NCBI GenBank assembly: GCA_964390715.1
Contig: CAYMIM010000030.1
Coordinates: 1-41,406 of the forward strand
From: JACOVP01 sp964390715
Lineage (GTDB): Archaea > Nanobdellota > Nanobdellia > SCGC-AAA011-G17 > UBA489
Direction: 5' to 3'
DNA: 41,406 bases
Position 1 is the stretch's first letter. Each line of letters begins with the position of its first letter. Below are positions 7,416 through 14,904 of this stretch, one piece after another. A program made the position numbers and the translations under genes. The notes beneath the pieces were generated by a model that ran no database searches, had not been told where the DNA came from, and saw only the letters and a list, made by a program, of their open reading frames with translations.

Positions 7416-7925
7416 TTATTTGACGCAGTAACCGCTATGAGGACAACTGCCCCAAGGTCCTTGACACCATCCTTTACCACATGTACCGGTGACTACTCCA
7501 AATTTATAGCCTTTCTGTTTGCAATACTCAGTCATAGAAGAATCGCAGCATTTGTCGCTTGGTTTAGCACTTCCTGTGCAAGCGGACGCATAAGGATAAA
7601 GAACATCCACATCCATAGTATAGTAATCAGCAACAGCGAAATCGCTAGCTTGTTTGCCCTGTAGTTTATTGGAGTTCCATGATTCTGCTGCCCAGCTAGC
7701 TACATCTTTAGGGTCCCATTGAGTTTGTGCAGCTAAAATTGCGCAAGGCGGACTTGGAGTTCCGTTATTATGATTACAGTTAGGCGCTACGCCTTCAATT
7801 TCTCCAAAACTATGCCCCATAACTTGAGGATTATTGCCGCCATAAGCTACAACAAAACCAACAGCAAAAAGTGTTATAAGTAAAAGCCATGCGTATTTTT
7901 TTTCAATGTTTATTTTGATTTCCAT
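7416..7925 (-). CDS. Secreted or anchored Cys-rich protein
   Basis: A 169-residue protein with an N-terminal hydrophobic segment (about 12-28) followed by an extracellular-looking domain. NPQVMGHSFGEIEGV after the membrane segment resembles a short segment seen at the start of tail-fibre-like and pilin-like surface proteins. The C-terminal 60 residues contain about nine cysteines (CCDSS, YCKQKG, GTCGKGWC, SCPHSGYC), probably disulfide-bonded. Its start overlaps the end of the upstream surface-protein gene by 16 bases, so the two are translated from one message. The exact function is unknown. Confidence 0.78.
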   Translation of the reverse strand: MEIKINIEKKYAWLLLITLFAVGFVVAYGGNNPQVMGHSFGEIEGVAPNCNHNNGTPSPPCAILAAQTQWDPKDVASWAAESWNSNKLQGKQASDFAVADYYTMDVDVLYPYASACTGSAKPSDKCCDSSMTEYCKQKGYKFGVVTGTCGKGWCQGPWGSCPHSGYCVK

Positions 7926-9568
7926 CGTGCACCTCTTCTAAATGAATAAAAGATTATTAATAAAGTTATCGTTACTACTATATTCCAGCCACTAAAGACA
8001 GGGAAAGGCTCTTCTTCATGCGCGGCCGTGCAGCTGACAGTCTTAGGGTAGCCAGTGCCGCAGGTACAATGATCTCCGCCAGTTGCTGTGCAAGTAATCG
8101 TCTGTTGACCATTCGCGCAGGAGCTCTTCGCGTATTGGAAGTTGCAAGTGGGAGATTTACAGCTGTCTGCTCCTCGAACACAAACTTTCTGAACTGATGC
8201 TTCTTTGCCACAGGGTAAAGGATTACTCAAAACCTTACATCCACCAGACCCAGTAAGACAGAAATACGCTTGAGTCAAATCACTTTGGCAGACCATGTAG
8301 GTTGCGGGTACACCTTTACATTTAAGATCATCCTGACAGCTTTTGCCACCGGTGAAATTGCCTTCTCTTGTACAATTCGAGCTGCAGCCATCGCCATTTT
8401 TGGTGTTGCCATCATCACATTGTTCATTGTTGCTGCCTTCAACACGTCCATTGCCACAGACTGCTTGTCCTGGTGGACGTTTTTCAACTTTCAATAATTT
8501 GTCGAGAGGAGAAGTGATTTGGATTTGAGAGCTACCACCAGTAATGGTTGCCTGGAAGTAATACTGGTTGGAAATATTCAAGGAATATTCTGCGATCCAG
8601 GGACTAGAGACAGAAGTGCTATTGCTGCCATTAGTAAATGTTGTGGGTTGTGGAGATTGAATAAGCCAGTTGCGATTATCTTTGTCAAAGACTTGGAAAA
8701 GCGCGAGCTTACCACCACATTCAGCGCTGCCAGTAACGGAGAGAGAAACAGGTTCTCCTTCTAGCGCGCTTAATATACTCCATTGTGCTGCTAAGTTTTT
8801 ACATTGTTGTTTATGAGGGCAATTATCATCTGGTAAAAGAATAGAGCAAGAGTCGCTGGGGAAAGAATCACACACGTCACCAGCGCCATCACTATCAGTG
8901 TCTGTTTGATTAGTGTTAGGAATTGCGATACAATTGTCTGCGCAAGTACTATAGGGAGCGGCATGAATTTTCGGATTACAGGGAGTATTTTTTGTTGCGC
9001 CTAATCCTTCATCAAAGACAGTGTCTAGATCAGTATCTTTTCTAGATCCTCCAACACTACCGCCATCAGAGCAACACAAGTCATAATCATAAGTACCACA
9101 TGCGCTGACATGAGCGTTGGTTTCACCGGAAAGTGAAGCGACGCATCGCCAGGTTTGTCCTAAGCTAGAACATTGTCCTTTTGGTTTGACGTCACATTGA
9201 AGATTGCCAAAGCAAATAGAAGTCGGATAATTACCTGCTCCATTTTTCTTTTCGACGTGGGCGTTGCTGTCAGCGGAAAGTCGAGCTACAAAATTATTGG
9301 TATTGCAAGCTCTGTTCGTCGATCCTTGACCATCCCAACAAACAGCATAGCCATAAGTGGTGTCCGTCGCAACTGCTGCATGGGCGTTACCATCATGAGA
9401 CACTTTAAACAAAATGTGATCAGCAGGACAAGTTTGAACAGTAGTGATAGCCGCGCCGGTTGGAGAAAAGGAGCCAAAAGAAAGATCGTGGTCAGAAAAC
9501 GAAGTAGAGAGATATCCAGCCAATAAAACAAGGAAAACTGGACCTATAACTCGGAGCTCTAAACGCAT
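7910..9568 (-). CDS. Multidomain Cys-rich surface protein
   Basis: A 552-residue protein with an N-terminal signal or anchor segment, a long exterior part and a C-terminal membrane span (about 525-541) followed by a basic tail. The first 180 residues hold three imperfect repeats of about 40-45 residues, each with Ser-x(3)-Asn/Thr-Ala-His-Val/Ala then Tyr and Cys (NAHAAV, NAHVEK, NAHVSA). Next come thrombospondin type-3-like calcium motifs (DTDLDTVFDEG, DTDSDGAGDVCD), an Ig-like region, and a Myxococcus-type disulfide repeat (CGNGRVEG through NGDGCSSNC). AGAGGT before ATG 9568 and a TTTATAAAT box upstream support the start. It is probably displayed on the cell surface for attachment. Confidence 0.82.
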   Translation of the reverse strand: MRLELRVIGPVFLVLLAGYLSTSFSDHDLSFGSFSPTGAAITTVQTCPADHILFKVSHDGNAHAAVATDTTYGYAVCWDGQGSTNRACNTNNFVARLSADSNAHVEKKNGAGNYPTSICFGNLQCDVKPKGQCSSLGQTWRCVASLSGETNAHVSACGTYDYDLCCSDGGSVGGSRKDTDLDTVFDEGLGATKNTPCNPKIHAAPYSTCADNCIAIPNTNQTDTDSDGAGDVCDSFPSDSCSILLPDDNCPHKQQCKNLAAQWSILSALEGEPVSLSVTGSAECGGKLALFQVFDKDNRNWLIQSPQPTTFTNGSNSTSVSSPWIAEYSLNISNQYYFQATITGGSSQIQITSPLDKLLKVEKRPPGQAVCGNGRVEGSNNEQCDDGNTKNGDGCSSNCTREGNFTGGKSCQDDLKCKGVPATYMVCQSDLTQAYFCLTGSGGCKVLSNPLPCGKEASVQKVCVRGADSCKSPTCNFQYAKSSCANGQQTITCTATGGDHCTCGTGYPKTVSCTAAHEEEPFPVFSGWNIVVTITLLIIFYSFRRGARWKSK

Positions 9569-9607
9569 GTAGATAACCTCTTTGTAAATCAGAAGTAGCG
9601 TTCAGTC

Positions 9608-9680
9608 ATTTATAAAGCTTGTGTAAAAAAAGGCCAAAAAAGGGAAAAAACAAAGGAAAAAATCAGCACAATATTTATAA
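9608..9680. promoter_or_regulatory. Divergent promoters for the surface operon and rpl21e
   Basis: The minus strand has CTTTATAAATG near 9618-9608 for the surface operon, leaving a leader of about 15 bases with its own ribosome binding site. The plus strand has ATATTTATAAAG at 9671-9682, about 28 bases before the rpl21e ATG at 9704, so rpl21e is probably leaderless. The stretch between is purine-rich with no other feature. Confidence 0.55.
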
Positions 9681-9703
9681 AGCCTCAACACAAAAAATGA
9701 GGT

Positions 9704-9997
9704 ATGAGCAAGCGCATAGGCGGTTTTAGGAGAAAAACGAGACATAAGCTCAAGAAATCTCCAAGAACCAAAGGAAAAATCAGTATCAGGAAGTATTTGC
9801 AAGGATTCAAAGTAGGCGACTATGTCAATTTAAGCGCTGAACCTGCTGTCCAAACAGGTATGTATCTGCCTCGTTTCCATGGTCGCACAGCGATAGTCGT
9901 CGGTAAGCAAGGAGACTGTTACAAAGTGCAGATCGAGGATGGTAGCTTGAAAAAAATGCTCATCGTACATCCTATCCATTTGCAAGGAGCAAAATAA
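9704..9997 (+). CDS. rpl21e: Ribosomal protein L21e (eL21)
   Basis: A 97-residue basic protein that binds 23S rRNA in the large subunit. The N-terminal GGFRRKTRHKL, the SH3-like strand core with GDYVNL, and GRTAIVVGKQGDCYKV are typical of eL21. The length is normal. It is the first gene of the archaeal cluster rpl21e-rpb4-DUF655, and the next start is two bases after its stop. GAGG touches the ATG with no spacing and cannot act as a normal ribosome binding site, which supports leaderless initiation. Confidence 0.95.
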   Translation: MSKRIGGFRRKTRHKLKKSPRTKGKISIRKYLQGFKVGDYVNLSAEPAVQTGMYLPRFHGRTAIVVGKQGDCYKVQIEDGSLKKMLIVHPIHLQGAK

Positions 9998-9998
9998 C

Positions 9999-10331
9999 AT
10001 GGCTGAAATTGAGATTACCAACGAAAAATCATTGACACTCACAGAAGTTAAGGAGATGTTAGTAGGCATCAAGAAAAATACAGAATTAGGATTCCGCGCG
10101 AACAAAAGCATGGACTATGTAGAGCTCTTCGCGAAGCAAAAGCCAAGTGAAGCCGCGGAAGTGAAGAAAAAGCTCGAAGAACTTAATATCATGCGTCTCA
10201 AAGACAAAGTCATTGCGAAGATTGTTGACTTGCAACCAACAGACGCGGAAAGTTTGAAGATGATTTTGGCGACAGAAAACATCACAGTAAAACAAGAAGA
10301 CCTCGGAAAGATTTTAGAATGCTTAAAATAA
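9999..10331 (+). CDS. rpoF: RNA polymerase subunit Rpb4 (RpoF)
   Basis: Rpb4/RpoF forms the stalk of archaeal RNA polymerase with Rpb7/RpoE. The 110-residue protein is highly charged and helical, with the RPB4 pattern of an N-terminal segment (EKSLTLTEVKEML) and a C-terminal HRDC-like bundle (LKDKVIAKIVDLQPTDAESLKMIL). AAGGAG lies about ten bases before the ATG inside the end of rpl21e, so translation is probably coupled. This gene order is conserved across archaea. Confidence 0.9.
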   Translation: MAEIEITNEKSLTLTEVKEMLVGIKKNTELGFRANKSMDYVELFAKQKPSEAAEVKKKLEELNIMRLKDKVIAKIVDLQPTDAESLKMILATENITVKQEDLGKILECLK

Positions 10332-10361
10332 CTAACACTCAACAACTAGAAGAACAGGACC

Positions 10362-10934
10362 GTGGAAAAAATGGAAAAACGACAATCACGAGAAGAGAAA
10401 GTAATCGTGCTAGACTTTTTGCCAAATGGATATCCATTCGACACGCGCCCCGCGCATATGAAAACGCCTATTGTGCAAGCGGTTGGTAAAGAGCACTTCG
10501 TTCTCCTAGAATTAGTGCCTAAAAAAGGCGTTTTCTTGCAGCCCAATGAAGAAGTCTATATTGGCGAAGGCAAGCGGGACAAAATTCATCACATCACGGG
10601 AAAGCTCTCTTTCGACAAACTCACGCATACTGCCCAATCCTCATTACAAGAATTCATTAGTGAGCAAGTCCAGCTAAACCAGAAGAAGTTCATTGATTTT
10701 TTCAATACTGCTGGTCCCATAAACATGCGTCGCCATCAGATGGAATTAATCCCTGGTATCGGGAAAAAGCATATGTGGGAAATCATCGAAGAGCGAAAAG
10801 TCAAGCCCTTTGAAAGCTTCGAAGATATGCGAAAAAGAGTCAAGCTCCTGCCTGATCCAAAAAAAGCGGTTATCAAGCGTATTTTAGAAGAAATTAAAGG
10901 CGAGGAGAAGTACGTGCTCTTTGTTGGTGCGTAA
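10362..10934 (+). CDS. DUF655 helix-hairpin-helix RNA-binding protein
   Basis: Up to 190 residues, from GTG 10362; an alternative start is ATG 10371. The N-terminal half is an OB-like domain (VIVLDFLPNGYPF ... GVFLQPNEEVYIGEGKRDKIHHITGKL) and the C-terminal half has a helix-hairpin-helix (LIPGIGKKHMWEIIEERK). DUF655 proteins sit between rpb4 and the 16S dimethyladenosine methyltransferase gene in many archaea and are thought to act in translation or rRNA maturation. Here the ksgA gene that often follows is absent, and rps13 comes next with its own promoter. Confidence 0.9.
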   Translation: MEKMEKRQSREEKVIVLDFLPNGYPFDTRPAHMKTPIVQAVGKEHFVLLELVPKKGVFLQPNEEVYIGEGKRDKIHHITGKLSFDKLTHTAQSSLQEFISEQVQLNQKKFIDFFNTAGPINMRRHQMELIPGIGKKHMWEIIEERKVKPFESFEDMRKRVKLLPDPKKAVIKRILEEIKGEEKYVLFVGA

Positions 10935-10966
10935 AGAAGCGCTAAAATCAGGCTAAAGGAGAAAGG

Positions 10967-10975
10967 TTTTTAAAG
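10967..10975 (+). promoter_or_regulatory. TATA-like box of the rps13 operon
   Basis: TTTTTAAAG is centred about 27 bases before the rps13 ATG at 10997, giving a leaderless message. No ribosome binding site precedes the ATG. Confidence 0.55.
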
Positions 10976-10996
10976 CCATTTTTATCCCACAAATAC

Positions 10997-11488
10997 ATGG
11001 CTGACTTTAAAGAATTAATTCGCATTGCGAATACTGATATTTACGGTAAAAAGCAACTCTATTACGGCTTAACAGATATCTATGGTGTCAGTTTTAGTTT
11101 TTCAAACGCGCTTTGTCAGACGCTCAACTTGGACAAAAGAAGAAAAATTGGTTCTCTCAATGAAAAAGAAATCAAAGACATAGAAACTAGTATTAGTCAC
11201 CCAGAAAAGATTCCCTCATGGTTAAGAAATCGAAGAAAAGAAAATGAAACTGGCGCGGACATTCATGCCATTGGTTCAAATTTACGATTGGCGCAAGAGT
11301 TTGATATTCGACGCCTGAAAAAGATCAGAAGTTATCGCGGTATCCGTCACGGACTAGGTCTACCGGTACGTGGTCAAAGTACGAAAGCGCATTTCAGGCA
11401 CGGAAAAGCTGTTGGTGTCATAAAGAAAGCCACTAAGATCGCCGCCGCGAAAGCGGACACAGGCAAGAAAGACAGAGGAAAGAAGTAA
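10997..11488 (+). CDS. rps13: Ribosomal protein S13 (uS13)
   Basis: A 163-residue protein of the small-subunit head that contacts tRNA and the large subunit. Typical features are the helix-two-turns-helix region (YYGLTDIYGVSFSFSNALC), SWLRNRRKE, and the C-terminal RNA-binding tail IRSYRGIRHGLGLPVRGQST. The archaeal form with extra C-terminal Lys/Ala (KAHFRHGKAVGVIKKATKIAAAK) is present. It begins the operon rps13-rps4-rps11-rpoD, and rps4 starts two bases after its stop. Confidence 0.96.
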   Translation: MADFKELIRIANTDIYGKKQLYYGLTDIYGVSFSFSNALCQTLNLDKRRKIGSLNEKEIKDIETSISHPEKIPSWLRNRRKENETGADIHAIGSNLRLAQEFDIRRLKKIRSYRGIRHGLGLPVRGQSTKAHFRHGKAVGVIKKATKIAAAKADTGKKDRGKK

Positions 11489-11489
11489 T

Positions 11490-12065
11490 ATGGGAGATCC
11501 TAGAAAAATCCGCGCTAAGTATTCTGGTCCATCGCATCCGTGGCAGCGTAAGCGTATTGAGGATGAAAAGAAAATCTCAAGGAATTTTGGTCTAAAAAAC
11601 AAAAAAGAAATCTGGAAGATACAATCAATGTTGCGTAGTTTCAAGGCGCAAGCCAAGGGATTGATTGCTCGTACTGATGCTCAGGGAAAAAAAGAGGAGG
11701 AAGCCTTGCTCGCCAAACTGCACAACATAGGCATGATTGCCCAAGGGGCTAACCTAGACGCGATTCTCGAGCTCACTCTTGAAGACATGCTTAAGAGGCG
11801 TCTCCAAAGTATCGTGTTCGCGCAAAAACTTGGTAATTCCATACGACAGGCGAGACAGTTCATCGTGCACGGTCACATTTCCATCAATGGTATGCTGGTT
11901 GATATTCCCTCTTATATCGTCAAGCGTTTGGAAGAAAATACTATCAGATTCAAAGAGACATCCACATTGAAAGATCCTGAACATCCAGAGCGGATAAAAA
12001 AGAAAAAAGATAAGCCGCCAAGAGCGAGACAAGAAAGAAAAGGAAGAAGATATGGTAAGAGATAA
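11490..12065 (+). CDS. rps4: Ribosomal protein S4 (uS4)
   Basis: A 191-residue 16S rRNA-binding protein that nucleates small-subunit assembly. The archaeal N-terminus (MGDPRKIRAKYSGPSHPW) and the S4 RNA-binding domain (LQSIVFAQKLGNSIRQARQF then VHGHISINGMLVDIPSYIV) are clear. The C-terminus is a Lys/Arg-rich tail. It overlaps the start of rps11 by 14 bases, a tight coupling. Confidence 0.96.
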   Translation: MGDPRKIRAKYSGPSHPWQRKRIEDEKKISRNFGLKNKKEIWKIQSMLRSFKAQAKGLIARTDAQGKKEEEALLAKLHNIGMIAQGANLDAILELTLEDMLKRRLQSIVFAQKLGNSIRQARQFIVHGHISINGMLVDIPSYIVKRLEENTIRFKETSTLKDPEHPERIKKKKDKPPRARQERKGRRYGKR

Positions 12066-12450
12066 TATGCGTTGGGGTATCGCGTACATTTATTCTAGTT
12101 ATAACAATACTATTATTCATATTACAGATATCACGGGAGCGGAAACCATCGCGAAAGGTTCTGGTGGTATGATTGTCAAAGCTCACCGTTTGGAAGGATC
12201 TCCTACTGCGGCTATGGGCGCGGCGAAGATGGCGGCGGAAATCGCGAAAGAAAAAGGAATAAATGCTATTCATGTAAAAATCAGGGCTCCAGGCGGTCAC
12301 AATGGTCCTAATAGTCCAGGTCCAGGAGCGCAAGCCGCGGTTCGCGCGTTGTCACGTTCAGGATTACGCATCGGTGTGATTGAAGAAATTACAGCGACGC
12401 CAACCGATCGATGTAGAAAAAAGGGAGGAAAGCGGGGCCGCAGAGTATAA
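12052..12450 (+). CDS. rps11: Ribosomal protein S11 (uS11)
   Basis: A 132-residue small-subunit platform protein next to the mRNA exit. IYSSYNNTIIHITDITG and GAQAAVRALSRSGLRIGVIEEITATPTDRCRKKGGKRGRRV are the hallmark regions, including the invariant C-terminal basic tail. The 14-base overlap with rps4 places its ATG inside the rps4 tail. rpoD follows after nine bases. Confidence 0.97.
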   Translation: MVRDNMRWGIAYIYSSYNNTIIHITDITGAETIAKGSGGMIVKAHRLEGSPTAAMGAAKMAAEIAKEKGINAIHVKIRAPGGHNGPNSPGPGAQAAVRALSRSGLRIGVIEEITATPTDRCRKKGGKRGRRV

Positions 12451-12459
12451 ACAACAACC

Positions 12460-13236
12460 ATGGATCTCAAAGTCATAAAGAAGGAAAAAGAAAAAATAAT
12501 GTTCATAGTAAGTGGTATTAACGCGGCGGTAGCCAATGCTATCCGAAGATATGTCTTAGAGCAAGTGCCAACCTTGGCTATCGAGGAAGTTGAGATTAGC
12601 AGAAATGATTCTGCGCTCTATGATGAGATGCTCGCGCTGCGTCTCGGGCTTGTGCCTTTAACCACAGATTTGAAATCATACAATCTCAAAGAAGAATGTA
12701 AGTGTAAAGGCGCTGGTTGCGCGTCATGTCAATTAGTCTTCACGTTCAAAGGCAAGGGTCCTGGCCCAGTATACTCTGATGCCATTGAAACAAAAGATCC
12801 AAAAGTCAAGCCAGCCATTCCAAAATTAGTCATAGCAAAATTATTGAAAGATCAGGAAATCAAAGCTGAAGGTATTATTGTTTTAGGCAATGGAAAAATG
12901 CACGCGAAATTCTCTCCTGGTTTAGTAACCTATCGTGGTTATCCTTCTATCAAGGCTGGAAAAAACGCGAATATCAAGAAAGCCATCGAGGATTGCGAGG
13001 GTGTTCTTGTCGCCAAAGGTTCCAGTGTGGAAATCAAAGACATCACGCGATGGAACGAGGGATATGAAGAGCTCTGTGAGCGTAATGGTCTAGAAATAGA
13101 ATACAGTGATGAAGAGTTTATATTCACAGCGGAAACTTGGGGTCAATTATCCATCAAAGAAATGCTTGTACAAGCGATGAAGATTTTCGATGAAAAATTA
13201 GAGGAGTTTAACAAGCTTATAAAAAAGCTTAAATAA
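12460..13236 (+). CDS. rpoD: RNA polymerase subunit D (Rpb3 homologue)
   Basis: The 258-residue assembly-platform subunit that pairs with subunit L. The N-terminal dimerisation domain (NAAVANAIRRYVLEQVPTLAIEEVEI) and the insert domain are present, and the C-terminal helix is KEMLVQAMKIFDEKL. Residues 80-90 hold four cysteines (C80, C82, C87, C90), one ferredoxin-like cysteine set of the type that binds an Fe-S cluster in some archaeal D subunits. Whether a cluster is bound here is inference. The stop lies 24 bases before the tRNA-Leu gene. Confidence 0.96.
   Translation: MDLKVIKKEKEKIMFIVSGINAAVANAIRRYVLEQVPTLAIEEVEISRNDSALYDEMLALRLGLVPLTTDLKSYNLKEECKCKGAGCASCQLVFTFKGKGPGPVYSDAIETKDPKVKPAIPKLVIAKLLKDQEIKAEGIIVLGNGKMHAKFSPGLVTYRGYPSIKAGKNANIKKAIEDCEGVLVAKGSSVEIKDITRWNEGYEELCERNGLEIEYSDEEFIFTAETWGQLSIKEMLVQAMKIFDEKLEEFNKLIKKLK
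13217..13224 (+). promoter_or_regulatory. Possible TATA-like box for tRNA-Leu and rpl18e
   Basis: TTATAAAA inside the last codons of rpoD predicts a start near 13247, 13 bases before the mature tRNA 5' end. A second AT-rich site, GTATAAAAG (about 13239-13247), is too close to the tRNA to serve it well. Read-through from rpoD is also possible. Confidence 0.4.
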
Positions 13237-13259
13237 CCGTATAAAAGCATCCTAATTAT

Positions 13260-13365
13260 GCGGGTATGCCGGAGCGGTCAAACGGGCTAGAAAGTTCAAA
13301 AGACTTGGCCAACTTGAGGTGCTAGTGGCTTAGTGCCTGCGCAGGTTCGATTCCTGTTACCCGCA
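13260..13365 (+). tRNA. tRNA-Leu (GAG) with a 22-base intron
   Basis: The acceptor helix GCGGGTA/TACCCGC is perfect, with discriminator A13365. The D stem is CCG/CGG, with G13276-G13277 in the loop. The T arm is GCAGG-TTCGATT-CCTGT. A variable-arm stem GGC/GCC makes it class II. A perfect anticodon stem, CTAGC/GCTAG with loop TT-GAG-GT, forms only when 13291-13312 is removed, which gives an 84-base tRNA-Leu with anticodon 13316-13318. CCA is not encoded. The gene sits inside the ribosomal cluster, 24 bases after rpoD and 14 bases before rpl18e. Confidence 0.95.
13291..13312 (+). other. tRNA intron at non-canonical position 30/31
   Basis: The pre-tRNA folds into a strict bulge-helix-bulge, the substrate of the archaeal splicing endonuclease. 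A central 4-base helix pairs GGCT (13285-13288) with GGCC (13307-13310). It is flanked by 3-base bulges AG^A (13289-13291) and AA^C (13311-13313), cut after the second base of each. The intron's own helix is AAGT (13292-13295) with ACTT (13303-13306). The cut interrupts the anticodon stem between positions 30 and 31 rather than the usual 37/38. Confidence 0.85.
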
Positions 13366-13379
13366 TTTCATATTCAACC

Positions 13380-13730
13380 ATGGCAAAACGTACAGGACCA
13401 ACAAACCCAAACTTGAAGCGATTGATTCGCGCTTTGAAAACTGCTTCCAATAAGGAAGGCGTTGATATTTGGGAGAAGGTCGCGACAGAATTGGAAAGAC
13501 AAACTCGTTCACGACGCGAAGTGAACATGACAAGGCTCAATCGCGTTACCAACGCGAAAGAAGTTGTTGTAGTCCCTGGAAAAGTCTTGGCAACTGGCGA
13601 CATGGATCATGATATAACAGTCGCGGCCTGGAATTTTTCTGAAGCGGCAAAGAAAAAAGTCAAGGCGATCTCAATCGAAGAGTTGCTCAAGCAAAATCCA
13701 AAAGGAAAAAACGTAAAGGTAGTATGTTAA
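13380..13730 (+). CDS. rpl18e: Ribosomal protein L18e (eL18)
   Basis: A 116-residue large-subunit protein of the L15/L18e fold. RTGPTNPNLKRLIRALKTAS, NMTRLNRVTN, VVVVPGKVLATGDMDHDITVAAWNFSEAAKKKV and the C-terminal PKGKNVKVV are typical. No ribosome binding site precedes the ATG, and no TATA box lies at the right place because that spot is inside the tRNA. The message therefore probably begins upstream and is freed by tRNA 3' processing, leaving about 14 bases before the ATG (inference). Confidence 0.95.
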   Translation: MAKRTGPTNPNLKRLIRALKTASNKEGVDIWEKVATELERQTRSRREVNMTRLNRVTNAKEVVVVPGKVLATGDMDHDITVAAWNFSEAAKKKVKAISIEELLKQNPKGKNVKVVC

Positions 13731-13731
13731 A

Positions 13732-13968
13732 ATGGAAGCAAAAACATTAGATGAATTAAAAGCTCTCACAGTAGACATTCTTCAAGTACACGGAGATCAA
13801 TCACAGTCTAAATTAGAGATGAGTCTCCGCGGACGAAGTCAACTAGAAGTTGCTCATGCTTTACTGAGATCTGAAGTACAGGAAGTGTTAACTGCGGCAG
13901 TAGATGATGGCTTAATAACACAATATAAAGAAGGAGAAGAAGTAAGATACAGGATTCTTAAACCATGA
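13732..13968 (+). CDS. Small winged-helix-like protein inside the ribosomal operon
   Basis: A 78-residue protein in the gap between rpl18e and rpl13, which are usually adjacent. Its start is one base after the rpl18e stop and its stop overlaps the rpl13 ATG, so it is fully embedded in the operon. The C-terminal half (QLEVAHALLRSEVQEVLTAAVDDGLITQYKEGEEVRYRIL) reads as a recognition helix followed by a beta wing, so a winged-helix fold is likely. I recognise no named family. A regulator or an RNA-binding accessory protein are both possible. Confidence 0.75.
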   Translation: MEAKTLDELKALTVDILQVHGDQSQSKLEMSLRGRSQLEVAHALLRSEVQEVLTAAVDDGLITQYKEGEEVRYRILKP

Positions 13969-14396
13969 TCATCGACGCGACAGATTTGGTATTGGGAAGA
14001 ATGGCGGCGCAAGTAGCGAAGCGCGCTATCCTCGGCGAAGAGATTTCAATTATCAACTCAGAAAACGCGGTCATCACTGGCGATAAAAAAAGAATACTAG
14101 AGAAATATCGTCATCGACAAGTCTATCGTGGTCAGCCAAAAACTGGTCCTTTCTTCTACACCAAAGAAAGTTTATTTGTCAAGCGCGCTATCAGAGGTAT
14201 GCTCCCTTACAAGAGAGGAAAAGGAAGAGACGCTCTCAAAAGAATAAAATGTTACATCGGCGTTCCTCTAGAATTCAAGGACAAAAAAACAGAAGAGTTA
14301 TCTGGTGTCCACGTCAGTAAAATGCAAAATCTTAAATACATTTCAGTGAAGGAGTTATGTCACCTCTTAGGTCGTGTTAATCCCGTTGAACAATGA
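13965..14396 (+). CDS. rpl13: Ribosomal protein L13 (uL13)
   Basis: A 143-residue large-subunit protein. MIIDATDLVLGRMAAQVAKRAI, IINSENAVITGDK and IRGMLPYKRGKGRDALKRIKCYIGVP are the standard uL13 regions. The start overlaps the upstream stop (ATGA) and the stop overlaps the rps9 start (ATGA), so three genes are linked by overlaps. Confidence 0.96.
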   Translation: MIIDATDLVLGRMAAQVAKRAILGEEISIINSENAVITGDKKRILEKYRHRQVYRGQPKTGPFFYTKESLFVKRAIRGMLPYKRGKGRDALKRIKCYIGVPLEFKDKKTEELSGVHVSKMQNLKYISVKELCHLLGRVNPVEQ

Positions 14397-14794
14397 GTAA
14401 AACTACCCACACCTCTGGAAAGCGAAAGCGCGCCATAGCTCGTGCTACTTTTGCTGAAGGAAAAGGCATTGTTCGTGTCAATCATCAGTTGTTAGAAACC
14501 TACGAACCAAGAATGGCGAGAATGCGCATCATGGAACCATTATTGTTGGGCGCGGAAGTCGCGAAAAAAGTAGACATTGATGTCAATGTAGTTGGTGGCG
14601 GCCAGCAAGGACAAGCCGACGCAGTTCGTTTAGCTATCGCAAAAGGACTAGTGCAATTCTCTAAGAGCAAGCAATTACGACAGGACTTTCTAGCGTATGA
14701 TCGTCAGCTTTTGGTTGCCGATATTAGAAGGGGCGAAGCATCAAAACCGAACGATTCTAAGCCACGTGCCGCCAGACAGAAGTCGTATCGATAG
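14393..14794 (+). CDS. rps9: Ribosomal protein S9 (uS9)
   Basis: A 133-residue small-subunit head protein whose C-terminal tail reaches the P-site tRNA. SGKRKRAIARATFAEGKGIVRVN, VVGGGQQGQADAVRLAIAKGL and the C-terminal KPRAARQKSYR are diagnostic. In most archaea rpoN follows directly. Here the next gene points the other way and rpoN lies 4.8 kb downstream. Confidence 0.96.
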   Translation: MSKTTHTSGKRKRAIARATFAEGKGIVRVNHQLLETYEPRMARMRIMEPLLLGAEVAKKVDIDVNVVGGGQQGQADAVRLAIAKGLVQFSKSKQLRQDFLAYDRQLLVADIRRGEASKPNDSKPRAARQKSYR

Positions 14795-14904
14795 AGTAGT
14801 AACAAACTATTTCAATTTGTTCTTATATGCTCTATTATTGTTACCAATTAAATGCGTGTATCCCAAATGCTCAACAGGTGCATAAACTAGTGAGAAGAAA
14901 GTCA

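Noticed and set aside
13295..13301. TTCAAAA read as an anticodon loop of tRNA-Leu(CAA).
   Set aside because: The flanking bases cannot form the anticodon stem; these bases are the intron's own loop, and a perfect stem forms with GAG after intron removal.
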